NCBI RefSeq assembly: GCF_000315625.1
Contig: NW_005434574.1
Span: 203,949 to 267,948 of the forward strand
DNA length: 64,000 nt
Source of the DNA: Guillardia theta CCMP2712
Taxonomy: Eukaryota; Cryptophyceae; Pyrenomonadales; Geminigeraceae
Reading direction: 5' to 3'
Positions within the stretch are counted from its first letter, which is position 1, and each line of letters opens with the position of its first letter. This document shows, piece by piece, positions 42,510 to 53,795 of the stretch. A program made the translations under genes and the position numbers. Under the pieces are notes generated by a model. It was not told the DNA's origin. It did not search any database and worked only from the letters and a program-made list of their open reading frames with translations.

Positions 42510-42632
42510 ACAAATCATACCATATCATCATATCATACCATATCATACCATATCATGCCATATCATACCATATCATGCCATATCATACCATATCATACCA
42601 TGTCATACCATATCATACCATCATGCTTTCAT
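42510..42632. repeat. ACCATATCAT tandem repeat
   Basis: The 10-bp unit ACCATATCAT and its variant GCCATATCAT repeat about eleven times. Intergenic, 5' of the minus-strand gene starting at 42186. Confidence 0.92.
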
Positions 42633-43060
42633 ATCCGAACATTTCAACACTGACTGCAAGGCCTCACCCCCGCACAGCAGCCCCGCCACTGTGACCATCG
42701 TTGTCATGCTATTCGTCACGAGCTCGCCTCAGCATGAAATAATGAGGACAGAAGTCCTGTATTATTAATACATAATCATTTCATTACAACAATGAAATTG
42801 AGGCAGCGGTCTCTTCTCCGAAAATGGTGAGAGGGAGCAGGGGGGGCGGGGGGGACTAGAACATGAGCGAGGGAGCGAACAGAACGCAGGTAGCATGAAG
42901 AGGAGAGAGTCATCAGAGCGTGACACAGTTTGAACGCATGGAGATGAAGATTGGAAAACCCGGAGCAGCAAGGGGGGGGGATGGGGTTGGAGAGAATGAA
43001 TCTGGCTAGGAACATTCAAACCCCCTTCATGACGAACGCCATGCCTTGACGTGTTCGCAG

Positions 43061-43628
43061 GTACCGCATTCCTCATATTGAGACTCTGCAAGATGCCGGT
43101 AGAACGAGTTTCGCTCTGGCTGAACCTTCCTGCCATGATGGACCCTGGGAACTTTGGGAGATGGGGAAACCTGTCCATCGACCCTGTGAGCTGACAGCGT
43201 GCGCGTTTCTGTTCTGACGGCAGGGCAGGAGGAGGGATGGTATACTCCGTACCTTGTGGTGCTGTCGTTCTTCTGGTTTCTTGTGATTGTTTGCTTGTGA
43301 TGCCGTTGAGATGCTTGCTTTCGTTTTGTTAAGAACTGTACAACAGGGTTTGCTTTGAGCAGTATGTGTTGTACTACCAGAGGCCTTTTGAGGTGAGATC
43401 GGCAACGAGGGTCTTGCAGAGGTTGATTCTATAGCTGCAGACAAAGAGCAAGATGCGACGGACGAGCAAGATCAACTGAGATTGTTGGGATTGCCATTTT
43501 CGATGCGAAAAGATGAAAATTCCAACTCGGAATCTTTTCTTCATGTCTTTGCTCGTCATTCCGTCTTTCAACGGAGACGCTGCAAGCTCGTTTCACCGCG
43601 GTTTGAAGAAAGAAGAAGATGGAGATGA
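43061..43628 (+). CDS. Single-pass membrane protein, partial
   Basis: Exons 43061-43185, 43224-43296, 43347-43365 (19 nt) and 43410-43628 join in phase. The product has an ordinary N-terminal part (YRIPHIETLQDAGRTSFALA), one strong membrane helix (YLVVLSFFWFLVIVCLLVCF) and a hydrophilic acidic part (SIAADKEQDATDEQDQ). The last exon runs into a GAT microsatellite and stops at TGA 43626-43628. It may instead be spliced at GTCTTT (43544) to exons further downstream, which would fuse it to the beta-helix gene. The first exon enters with a leftover base, so the start lies upstream of 43061. Confidence 0.5.
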
Positions 43629-44010
43629 TGATGATGATGATGGAGATGATGATGGAGATGATGATGGAGATGATGATGATGATGATGATAACAATAATTG
43701 AGATTTTGACTATGCAAGATTCTCTCAGTTCTCTCGCTGCGCGGTGGATGGAGAGCAGACACTGCTGAGACCTGGGGGAGAGGCAGCTTGGAAGGATATG
43801 AGGACTCTCCCACCCGGTTGGAGGAATATGATGATCATGTTTACATGGTTTTGATAGAGATAATGATGATAGTGATGGTGGAGATGATTGAGATTATTGA
43901 GATGATAGCGATGATGATTGAGATGATAGCGATGATGATAGAGATGATAGCGATGAAAGATATGATAGCTATGATTGAGATAATAGTGATGATTTACACT
44001 ATGAAGATGA
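43613..44010. repeat. GATGATGGA and ATGATAGAGATG microsatellites
   Basis: Two blocks, 43619-43692 (GATGATGATGGA) and 43858-44000 (GAGATGATAGCGATGATGATT). The second is an interrupted 24-bp-like unit. Probably intronic or intergenic. Confidence 0.85.
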
Positions 44011-44237
44011 TGATGGCAATAAAGAGGATGGAGAGGTTGGAGTTGGCAGATGAGGGTCATGGTATTGTGGTGGTTTAAAGTGCGACGAGAAGCTTGAATT
44101 GAAGTTAATAGAGATAGAAATGATGGAGATAGTTGGGCAATGATTGTGGTGGAGATGATTGTCGTTATTATCGTGATGATCATTATGAATGCCAGTGATG
44201 TTCTTGCAGCTCATCATGAAGAGATCGTTGTTTCCAG

Positions 44238-46381
44238 TTTGTTGTTGATTTCATGTTTGACAACATTTGCAACGCAGAGCAGGAGAAGTTGGTTTTCCTC
44301 CAAGGCATTTCGCTCACAGAATTGAATCAGCTGTAATTTGAATTGCATCTCATGAAATTCTCCTCACCCTGAGATCTTACCGCAGGAGCTCACGAGCATA
44401 CAGGAAGCATTAGACAAGGTTTTGTTTGGGAAGCATCATGTATGTAAGAGACTGATTCCCATTTGTTCTTGCAAAGAAATATCGGACAGTCGTAGAGTCA
44501 GAGATCATACGTCGGCCACGAGTAAACTCGATGTTGAGGTTTCAAAGATATCGGCTGAAGATTATTTCAGGAAGTGATCATTATTCCTGACGATGAAGAC
44601 AACGTTGTCCATGGAGTACTCCGGTGGGCCGTCACAACTTCGTGACAACTCAAGAACATCCTTCCGACTTTTCTTGCAGTGCAGTGAAGAGCAAATACAA
44701 GGTGTTTGTCAAACCAGGAACTCACTCTTGGAGGTTGAGCCAACCCCGTGTGTTTTGCGCTTGTGAGTGTTGCTTGCAGAGGATTCATACCGCTGCCTTT
44801 CAAGTCTACGATGCATCTGTTTGCTGCTGGTGAAGACTCGACATTTCAGGTAGTTGGCATATGATGTTTGGAAACATGACGATAGGTTGTCGTTGGCAGG
44901 TTGAAGACAGGAAAGTGGCAGGGAAAGTTACCCTCGTCGGGCGTTGGGTATTTGAGCCGACAAGTCAGGTTGGTGCGCGATGTGGGATGGTGATGACAGC
45001 GCGATGATGATTGAGGCGATGATGGTGATGATTGTGTGGATAGAGATGCTCATGAGCCAGAGATGATGATGATGGAGATGATGATGATGGAGATGATGAT
45101 GATGGAGATGATGGAGATGATGATGATGATNNNNNNNNNNNNNNNNNNNNNNNNNNNNNNNNNNNNNNNNNNNNNNNNNNNNNNNNNNNNNNNNNNNNNN
45201 NNNNNNNNNNNNNNNNNNNNNNNNNNNNNNTGATGATGGAGATGATGGAGATGATGGAGATGATGGAGATGACGACGACGATGAAACCGCCACAAATGAT
45301 AATGTTATCATGACAGTTCTATATGACTTATTTGTCGCAGGGATCATTCCTGAACCTCACCCTCTCATGGAGAAAGGGCACCGAGAGTCGTCCGACAGAG
45401 GAGGGGGAGGCTGCTGACACGTTTCGATCGTGTTTACTTATCTACGGCTCTCCCTGGCTGATTGAGAACTGTGAATGTCTCAGCAGGTGAGCCCTTGTTT
45501 GATTTTTCCTGTTCCTGTCAAGCACAACATGTCTTTGAAGTGTATTTGCTCGAACAAGACGGTTTTTCAATTGTGATTCTCAACAAATAGACCTTTCTTA
45601 TCAAATACAACATTCTCACACTGAGTGCAGTGGAGGAGTTTCAATGGCTGTTTGCGGTTTTGGTCAAGCAACGTGTCGAAGTTGCAGGATGGGGGGGATA
45701 GAGAAGGAGTTTCCAGCGTCGTGTGCTCTCTTCGTTAATCAGGGAGCGAAACTACTATTTAAGAGCTCTGTTGCCAAGTACTCAGCGTTTGGGTTGTACA
45801 TGGACGGTGCAGGAAGGTCTGCAATGTTGTGAATATATGAAGTGCGTTGTCATGCGTGTTGTGCAGGTGTGTCGTTGGAGGAAGCGAATTCGTTTGCAAC
45901 TTTCGAGGAAAGATCTGCATCGATCGCGCTTGTTTTCATGACAATTCCGCTTCTCTCAGGAGTGTGTTTGCGGGGAAACGCCAAGGTGGCCCTGTGGAGC
46001 AGCAGCATGAAACAAAACATGCAGAGCTCACTAAGAGTGTTTGCAAATGAGGTTTCATGTTGCTGTTTCTCCTCCGCTATGCTCTGAAGTACATCTTAGT
46101 ATACAGACGTTGAGCTGGAAGACCTTGAGAGCACCGATGGGAAGCTGTGGGAGGACAACAACCGTCCTCGACGAGTAAGCCCATTGAGCTGAGATGTTCG
46201 ACACAATCACGATCATGTACAGCTTGTTGAGAAGACTGTGAGATGGCAGCCGTGTGAAGAAGTGAAATCCTTGCTTGTCGACATGTATGCTCGCATGTCA
46301 GAGATGAGCGTTACTCCTCCCTGCCTCTCCCACTCCTCCACAGGTGAAGTTTTTGTCTGTTTGCTCGTTGCATTCACACAA

Positions 46382-46480
<99 letters not shown>

Positions 46481-47312
46481 ATGATGGAGATGATGATGAT
46501 GATGATGATGATGGATGATGATGATGGAGATGATGATGGAGATGATGGAGACCATGAGGTTGATGATGATGATGCGAAGGTCTGAAGAAGGAGGAAGTGC
46601 TGGAGCTGTGCGACGAAGAGAGCATCGAAGAGATGAAGTGAGGAGTGACTTGCCTGGAGGGAACCTGCCATTGTCATCTTACTTGTCATCTTACTGCTTT
46701 TGATATACTCTGCTCTGCTCTGCTCTGCTCTGCTCTACCTTCCCTCTTCTCTCCTCTTATATTCTCATCTTACATTTTCTTGTCGCTCGTCTCCCGTGCT
46801 CTCCAATATCCTATTCTCCTTCTTGTCCAATCCTTTCTTGCCCTCCATCTGTCTCTTCGGAGCTATCTCCTCCTCTTGTTTTCCTTCAAAATTCTCTCCT
46901 TGCTCCATCCTTTCCTCTTACCTTCGTCACAGGAAAGCAGAGCAGGTACAACAATCTGAATACTTGCTCAACATCGGATTTGCGAGCAAGGATGCCACCG
47001 AACAAGCAAGACTGACAAAGATCATGAACAACTTTGCAAGACTCGATTCGCCCGACTCAGCGTCCTCGCACGTCTCGACAACTTCCTTGTCTGAAGACGA
47101 GCAAGGCGGGGTCGATCGTGGCAAGCGATCCCGTTCCAAGTCACTTTCACGCTCGAGGGAACGACCAAAGGTAGGAGGAGGAGTGAAGGAGGAGGAGGAT
47201 TGAAAGTAAGAGGGAGGGAGGGAGGGAGGGAGGGAGGGGAGTGTAAGAGAGAATCGGAGAGACAGGAACAGATAGTAGGAAAGAGGGGCAGAGGACGGTG
47301 AGGAGGCAGGAG

Positions 47313-47345
<33 letters not shown>

Positions 47346-48840
47346 ATATGATGGTGGTAACTGTTATTTCCAACAGTATGCGAGGACTGAACCGTCTCTC
47401 TCCGCTTCTCGCTTCCATCATCGAACATTTGGGCACGTTTCCTTGCCGAGCAGCAGCATCGAGAGGGAGCCGAGGAGTAGGAGGGAGGAGGAGCAGGAGG
47501 AGCAGGCAGGGAGGCGGTGGAGATTAGAGGAGGGGACATCTGGTGGAGGAGGAAGGAGCTCGAGCGTGCATGGGCAGGAGCGATACCTGCACAGCAGAGG
47601 AGAGGACAGAGGAAGAGGAGGGCGTGCTAGTGTGGGGAGAAGGGGGGGAGGTGGAAGAGGTGGAAGAGGTGGAGGTTGGGAAAGAGGAGTAAGGAGTTGG
47701 GAGGAAGAGGAGGTGGAACAGCGATCGTGGAGGAGACCAGAGGGCCCGCGCGACAGGAGAGGTCGAGACTACTACGGTTGGGAAGAGGAGAGGAGGACGA
47801 GCTGGAAGGGAGACGGTTGGGAGCAGAGTAGAGTAGAGGGCTGGGGCAGGAGAGAGGGAAGGATGGAGAGGGAGGACTGGGAACGGAGAAAGTACGGCGT
47901 CTGGGCAAGAAGGGATTGGGAACGGAGAAGGGAAGAGGAGGAAAGGGGAAGAAGGAGGGGGGATGGAGATTGGGAAGGGAGGAGGGAGGGGGAGGATGGA
48001 GAAAGGAGGGAAACTGCAGACCGAGGAAGGAGTGCGTTGGAGGAGGAGGAAGGGAGGAGCCGAAGACAGGAGGGCATCGGTCGAGCAGGAGGGCAGGGGG
48101 AGGAGGGACACGAGGATACTCTACAGCGGGCGGTCGGATAGAGGAGAAAGACGAGGGGAGGAGGAGGGCTGGAGTGAACAGCTGGTTTGGTGCAAGCGGA
48201 GAAGGGTGGAAAGAAGACATGGGCAGCATGCTGAAGGATGATGGGGGGAGGAGGAGGAGAATGACGGTGTCAGCTGAACAATACCCTTCCCTTGGCGCAC
48301 GGAGAGATACTGAGGCTAACCTTTCGCAAGGAAGGGAGGGGAGGAGGGGAGGAGGGGAAGGGAGCTGGGAGGAGAGGAGGAGGGAGGGGAGGGGGGAAGG
48401 GGAGCTAGGCTCTGTTTCCTCCTCCCGTAGGTATCAGGAGGGAGCAAACAAAGCCCTCGTTGCTGTTTCGATGGAAAGATCCGCTCCCGAGTCAACAGCT
48501 TTCACTGGAGGAGAGGTGAGGAATGGAGGGGAATGGAGGCTGGAGGATGAATGGGGATGAGGAGGGGGTATGCGGCGACCATGAAGAGGAGGAGGAGGAG
48601 GAGGAGGAGGAGAAGGAGCAGGAGGAGCAGAAGGAGCAGGAGGAGGAGAAGGTGGAGAAGGTGGAGGTGGAGGAGGAGGAGGAGAAGAAGGCGGAGAAGG
48701 CGGAGGAGGAGGAGGAGAAGGCGGAGAAGGCGGAGGAGGAGGAGGAGGAGGAGGAGAAGGAGGAAGAGGAGGAGGAGGAGGCATTGGATGAAGAAGGGAA
48801 TAGTGCAAGACACGAGATAATCAGAGATTTTCTTAGGAGA
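44238..48840 (+). CDS. Probable right-handed beta-helix protein with RGG/acidic tail
   Basis: A phase-consistent chain: 44386-44439, 44571-44623, 44680-44733, 44780-44849, 44900-44968, (gap in intron), 45341-45486, 45631-45806, 45867-46051, 46100-46174, 46223-46343, 46580-46637, 46933-47170, then a long exon from 47377. An exon at 44238-44332 (NICNAEQEKLVFLQGISL) probably precedes it but the join is out of phase. Residues such as VFVKPGTHSWRGFIP, KVAGKVTLVGRW, LLIYGSPWLIENCECL and GAKLLFKSSVAKYSAFGLY repeat like rungs of a parallel beta-helix (inference). After it come an acidic linker, an RS patch (GKRSRSKSLSRSRERPK), a Trp/Arg/Gly-rich stretch and poly-Glu. The frame changes once near 48.1 kb. 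Start and true end are not fixed. Confidence 0.58.
45060..45295. repeat. GATGATGGA microsatellite spanning an assembly gap
   Basis: GATGATGATGGA repeats on both sides of 100 N bases at 45131-45230. The fixed length of 100 suggests a gap of unknown size caused by the repeat. It lies within the intron 44969-45340. Confidence 0.9.
45131..45230. other. Assembly gap (100 N)
   Basis: Exactly 100 N. Nothing can be said about its content beyond the flanking GAT repeats. Confidence 1.
46382..46575. repeat. Long pure ATG microsatellite in an intron
   Basis: About 30 perfect ATG units, then ATGGAG-interrupted units. It fills the intron 46344-46579 whose flanking exons (ending SHSSTG, starting LKKEEVLELC) join in phase, so this intron is expanded by the repeat. 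Confidence 0.9.
47640..48790. repeat. GGA-rich coding/low-complexity tract
   Basis: Purine-rich sequence encoding WERR/RGG-like then poly-Glu in the + frames. Protein-like landmarks inside it (SAEQYPSLGARRDTEANLSQ; RRYQEGANKALVAVSMERSA) indicate that it is translated. Confidence 0.6.
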
Positions 48841-48917
48841 GGACCAACAGTTTTGACGACAACAGTCCATCCCTAGCCGTCACTGATCTCAAGGTTGTAT
48901 GTGTGTTTTCTTGTCAG

Positions 48918-49446
48918 CTATCTTTGAAAGTTTCTGTTAACTGTGATGATGTTGCATCATCAAAAACTCATTGTGATCCGCAGAGATTGCACGAAGAGAA
49001 TGAAGCGTTGAGGAAGCAGATTATGATCATCTCGGATGAAAAGCGACTTGTCCCGCAGAAAGTGAGTTTGCAAGCTTCAAAGTCTCCATGATTGCTTCAC
49101 TCCCTTCCAACTGCATCTCAGGTTGTTGTCATTCCTTGCTGACATCTGTTGCAGTATGAGAGAAGTGAAGACGTTGAACCTGCCTTCGCACGATGGGAGG
49201 AAATTTACACACGAGATGGAAATCTTTGTTGCATGTGACATTTTTGTTTCTTCACTACAACAGGACGTTGTCGTCTCGTGGTCACGGAAGAAGTTTGATC
49301 TAGATGCTGCTATCAATCATTTTGCAGAGCTCGAGGCCGCAGGTTGGAATCGAGGAGGAGCAGGTTAAAACCAGATGACGGCAAGGCAGGAAAGAAAATC
49401 GGAAGCATATGGGAACACATCGTGAAGATGGTGTTGAGGGGAGAGG
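48918..49446 (+). CDS. Coding exons linking beta-helix and tRNA-binding genes
   Basis: Exons 48918-49061 (RLHEENEALRKQIMIISDEK, coiled coil), 49155 onward (YERSED, perhaps to LCC), 49264-49342 (SRKKFDLDAAINHFAELEAA) and 49364-49445 (KIGSIWEHIVKMVLRGE) are clearly protein-coding. The joins 49155 to 49264 and 49342 to 49364 do not phase by consensus sites. They belong either to the tail of the upstream gene or to the N-terminus of the tRNA-binding protein downstream, into which the last one joins in phase at 49544. Confidence 0.45.
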
Positions 49447-49543
49447 TAATGATTATCTGCTGTTGTTATGAGAAGAAATTTCTTGACATCCTGCTGTCTG
49501 CTCTGAACTGGCTTCTTGGTTGTCACTTTGACGTTTGTAACAG

Positions 49544-52500
49544 CTCAATCGGGGAAGATCGGAGGAGATGAAGAAAGAATTGATCAGTGCGGGTGAGTGA
49601 AGAGAGTTTCCAAAGCTCTCCTCAATTTTTTGTTCTCTTGTTCTGCTGTCTACGTCATTTTACAGCTGCTCACTTGTATGATGTTGTTCATATCCTGAGC
49701 GATCCACGACGTTGCTCAATCTTCAATACTTGCATTCTCCTTCTGACTGATGCTAAAGGAATTCCGCTCTTTGCTCAGAACAAACAACCCGAACAAGACA
49801 CCTACGATATTGGAAAGTGCACAACACTTTCCAATATTAACGGTATCAGTTTCAGATTACATGTTCTCCAGGTGGACTCAACTAACAAACTGTGACAGGA
49901 GCAGGAGATGCTCTTGAAAGCGATGATGTGATACCGGCACGTGATGTACGTTTCAAACTTCTCCTCTGAGTCGTCACATGCATGCTGTTTCTTCTCTCAA
50001 CATTATCTCCTCATATTCCATTCCTGTGTTTCCTTTCGCTCCATCATCTCCATCATGATATTCCCAGCCAGTTAGTATGCTCCATCTTGTCAACCTGATT
50101 ATTTCTTTGATCACCTCATGCCTCCATTTTTTCTCATCGCATCTCCCCTGTTTGTCTTCCTGAATTTCTGACAGGAGCAAGCTTCAATGAGAGATCTGCG
50201 AAAGTTTGCAAACAACACGGACAAGCTTGTTCTCTACCCCACTGGTGAGAATGAAATCGCTCACCCCCCGCTTCCCTCCTCTCCTTTATCTGCTCGTATG
50301 TCTCCCCCTTCTCCACATCGTGCGTCATAATGCTGCAGCTCCTTTGCTGCTCCTGCTCCTGCTCTTGCCTCTTCCTCCTGCTGCTGCTGCTGCTCCTGCT
50401 TCTCCTCCTCCCACTGCCACCACTGATCCTCCCCTCCAGTCGAGCGTCTTCCTGGGGAGTCCCTAGCGGACAGGAAGAACGAGTACCTGAGAGAGGCGAG
50501 GAAGAAGCTGCTGTCAGCCTGCCATCCTACCCCTCCTAGCAACAAGGAGGTCCTGGAGCTGGCGATGAAGATGAAGGCGAAGTCAGATCAAGAGCGAGGG
50601 CTGTACTACCGGTGTGATCGGAGGATGTGTTGAATCCGCTGCTCTGCTCTGCTCTGCTCTGCTCTGCTCTGCTCTGCTCTGCTCTGCTCTGTCCTGTCCT
50701 GCCCTGCCCTGCCCTGCCCTGCCCTGCCCTGCTCTGCTCTGCTCTGCTCTGCTCTGCTCTGCTCTGCTCTGCTCTGCTCTGCTCTGCTCTGCTCTGCTCT
50801 TGTGCATTTTGCATTTATCTTCGTCTTCTCTTCTCTCCTCTTTCCTACTTTTCTTCCTTTGCACTTTTCTCGTCTTCTGCCACTTGCCTTTCCTGCTTGC
50901 CGGCATCAACGTGCAAGTGCACTTACAATTCAAACAGCAAAGTGGATGATCGCGATGACAACTACAAGCTTGACGACTATGAGCTCATGAAAGTAAGCAA
51001 ACTGCCTCCTCCTCCTCGTTTTCCTCCTGCTTTGTTAACCTGACTGCAATTCCTTAGCGTTATCTCTACCAAAATCTCTTCAAAGATCGCTCCGGCGAGT
51101 ATAACTTCTGAACACACCAATACAAAAAGCTTCTGAATATAATGAATCATGTGAAAAGAGCCCAGGCTAGGTCACATGCCCCCGTCTACGCCGGACAGTG
51201 CGCTCAACCCCCGCCGGGGGTATCAAGCCGCATGTCCAGCAGTTCGAAGGCAGCACGTAGTGCTGGCAGTGCCGAGCTGAGCTGAGCTGCCGGGCCCGCC
51301 GCAGGTTCAAGTTCGATGGCAGCCTTGGGCCAGTGGGCGCGCCGGGCAGCCAGCCGGGCACTGAGCCGGGCAGCCAGCGGGCAGCGAGCGAAAAGTAAGG
51401 GATGGCCCGCCCCCGCTTGTGTGTCATGGCATGGAAAGTGCTCGAAGCGAGGACGGGAAGAGAAGAGGGAGGAGGAGGAGGAGGAGGAGGAGGATGAGGA
51501 GCGGGGATTAGCAGACGGCACGTACCAGAGCATAGGTAGGAGAAACGCAGGAGCCAGAGCCTGGAAGGGCAAAGATGATAGAAGGGTTGGAAGAGGAGAC
51601 GAGCAACATCACAATCTTGTGAAAAGATCACGATCTTGTGAATTTTTTGCTCGGCGATGATGAAAACTTCTTGCTGTGTATAACAACACCCCATGACATC
51701 TTTCAAGACAATGCAGGGACTGGTGGTTGGGAAGGTCCTGGAGTGTGAGAAGATTGCAAACAAGGACAAGCTCAAGAAGCTCGTGTGAGTGAAACCCGTC
51801 CTCCGTTCTCTGCGCTCTCGATCTTGCTCTTGCTGCAGCTCGTCCTGCGTGCTTCTGCTCTTTTGTTTGCTATCTTCTTCCCGCTGAAACATTTCATCAA
51901 GCACTTGTTGTCTTCACTCTCGCTTCTTCAATGCCCTAGATTGACATCAAAAGCACCTTCATCCGTGGTGTGTTAGCATCGTCTTCAGAATTGGGATTAT
52001 ACCAATCTCATTCATCATTTTCACCTTGTTTGATGTTATTACATTCCTTGATTGCCAGAAAACTACATCGAAACGTCTTAAACTTTCTTGCAGGGTTGAT
52101 ATCGGGGGAGACGAACAAATCCAGGTCGTCACGAACGCGCCCAACGTAGTTGAGGGGTCCAACGTAATCGTTGCAACTATTGGATCAAAGGTTAGTCGGA
52201 ATGCTTTGATGGATGCTCGCAATTAGAAATTGTACGTTTCTTATGCGTTTCTTTCCTGTGTATTGTACATGATCATCTTTCTTCTGTGGTTGTTTCACAC
52301 GCGTTTGCCTGATCGTCAGCTATTTTCGTGTACAGTCTACCATGTTCGAACTACCATGATTTAGATCCTGCTCTTGTAATCCTTCAATCTCTCTAGGTTC
52401 AACTTGACGGCGAGGACGTGGAGGTCAAGGAGGCGACGGTGGGAGGAGAGAAGAGTCAGGGTATGCTGTGTAAGTCTGAACCTGCTTCACGCTTGCATCC

Positions 52501-53237
52501 TGCCGCACCTGAGAGGCTTGTCGATCCTCAGGTGACTCCGTCATGCTAGGATGGTCAGGTGAAGGGAACGTGGAGGAGGAGGAGAAATCCTGAGAAATGG
52601 GCAGGAGGAGGAGCAGGGAATGCGGCACTGGTGCCAGACACCTTCAGTCCAGGTAGCAAGATCATGGGAAACGAATCAATGACTCATGCTGTTCTGTTTT
52701 TGTCCGATTGTTTTCCTTCCTCTGTCTGCCCTGCCTTGATCCTGCTTCCTTCCCGTCCCGTCTCCTGTCCTGCCCTGCTCTGCCTGGTCCTCCCTCCTCT
52801 CCCCTCCTCTCCCCTCCTCTCCCCTCCCCTCCTCTTCCCTGCTCTCTCCTTCTCTTTCCGCTCCTTGTTCAGGGGACGCTCCCCCGGAAAAGCGACCAAG
52901 GATGGACGGCAAGGTTTTCTTTCCCCACTCTCTTGTTCTTTTAATCCTTGTTCCCTTCTTCATCTCACTTTCCTCCTCCTCCTCCCTCTCTCCTCCTCCT
53001 CCTCCTCCTCCTCCTCCTCCTCCTCCTCCTTCTCCTTCTTCTTGAAGCATCCTCTGCTTTCTCTGCCTCTTGTTTCTATATGCCATTCTTCATCTTGTTT
53101 GCTTGACGTTAGGGTGCGAGCAGACGACTGAGTCGGTGGAGGAGGAGGCAGCTCCCCTGAGTGCCAAGGAAAAGAGAAAGGCAGCAAAAGAAGCAAAGAA
53201 GGCGGCAAAAGGTTTCTCCTTGAAACCTTTTGAATGA
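49544..53237 (+). CDS. EMAPII-like tRNA-binding OB-fold protein
   Basis: Binds tRNA nonspecifically; such proteins act as cofactors of aminoacyl-tRNA synthetases. Exons 49544-49592, 49899-49945, 50175-50244, 50440-50611, 50938-50992, 51717-51784, 52094-52190, 52397-52469, 52532-52558, 52617-52652, 52873-52913 and 53124-53237 agree in phase throughout. The OB fold is spread over six exons: GLVVGKVLECEKIANKDKL, VDIGGDEQIQVVTNAPNVVE, VQLDGEDVEVKEATVGGEK, SQGMLCDSVMLGWSG, ALVPDTFSPGDAPPEKRPR. It ends in a Lys/Ala-rich tail, KRKAAKEAKKAAKGFSL. The N-terminal helical part (NEYLREARKKLLSACHP) precedes it. If translation starts at ATG 50187 the protein is 246 aa; upstream exons may extend it. The GMLC-LGWSG-PDTF-PG pattern fits the plant/algal nucleic-acid-binding OB family better than metazoan p43. 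Confidence 0.85.
50639..50799. repeat. CTGCT pentanucleotide repeat in an intron
   Basis: About thirty CTCTG units with an internal block of CCCTG variants (50695-50728). It lies wholly inside intron 50612-50937 of the tRNA-binding gene. A shorter run of the same unit is at 46711-46736, again intronic. Confidence 0.93.
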
Positions 53238-53286
53238 CGATTAGTATGAGAAAAAAGGGAAGGAGGAGAAAGAGAGAAGGAAGGAG

Positions 53287-53490
53287 GATGGATGTGATGA
53301 TGATGATGATGATGATGATGACGACCACGACGTTGATGATGATGACGATGATGGATGATGATGATGACGGTGGTGGAGATGATGATGATGATGATGGAGA
53401 TGAAGTTGTTGTTGTTGTTTGCTGTCGATGATGGTGGTGATAGTGATGGTGATGATGGAGATGATGAGGATGAGGATGAGGATGGGTTAT
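53287..53490. repeat. GATGATGAC microsatellite
   Basis: GATGATGATGAC, GACGATGATGG and GAGGATGAGGATG units in the 3' flank of the tRNA-binding gene. The frame through it to 53684 (DLIELTLQKIDMFTSFSPY) could contain one more exon of that gene if its last exon is spliced at 53212, but reading through to TGA 53237 is simpler. Confidence 0.75.
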
Positions 53491-53795
53491 TGTGTTGTTC
53501 CTTCTCAGCTGCATGCGGCTGTTATTTGTGTAGACGCTTTTTTTGTGCTATCTCCTCGAATTGTCCTAAAATGCCTCAAGTTGCTTCGGTGAATGACTTT
53601 GATGTCCAGGATCTGATTGAGCTCACACTGCAAAAGATAGACATGTTTACATCATTTTCTCCATATCTTCACTCTCTCCGGTGATACTCAGGATTGAAGG
53701 AACATTCTTCTGCGATCTCACATCTTTTTGTTTAATCACAATGATTGAATACAAGTTGTCAGTCGAAGATTTCTGATTTTTCCCTTCTCAGCCTT

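Noticed and set aside
46238-46585. 115-codon frame with poly-Met from the ATG repeat
   Set aside because: The repeat is intronic; the flanking exons join in phase without it.
48502-48870. Poly-Leu/Pro minus-strand frames opposite the GGA tract
   Set aside because: Pure complement of Glu-rich coding sequence; no protein-like features.
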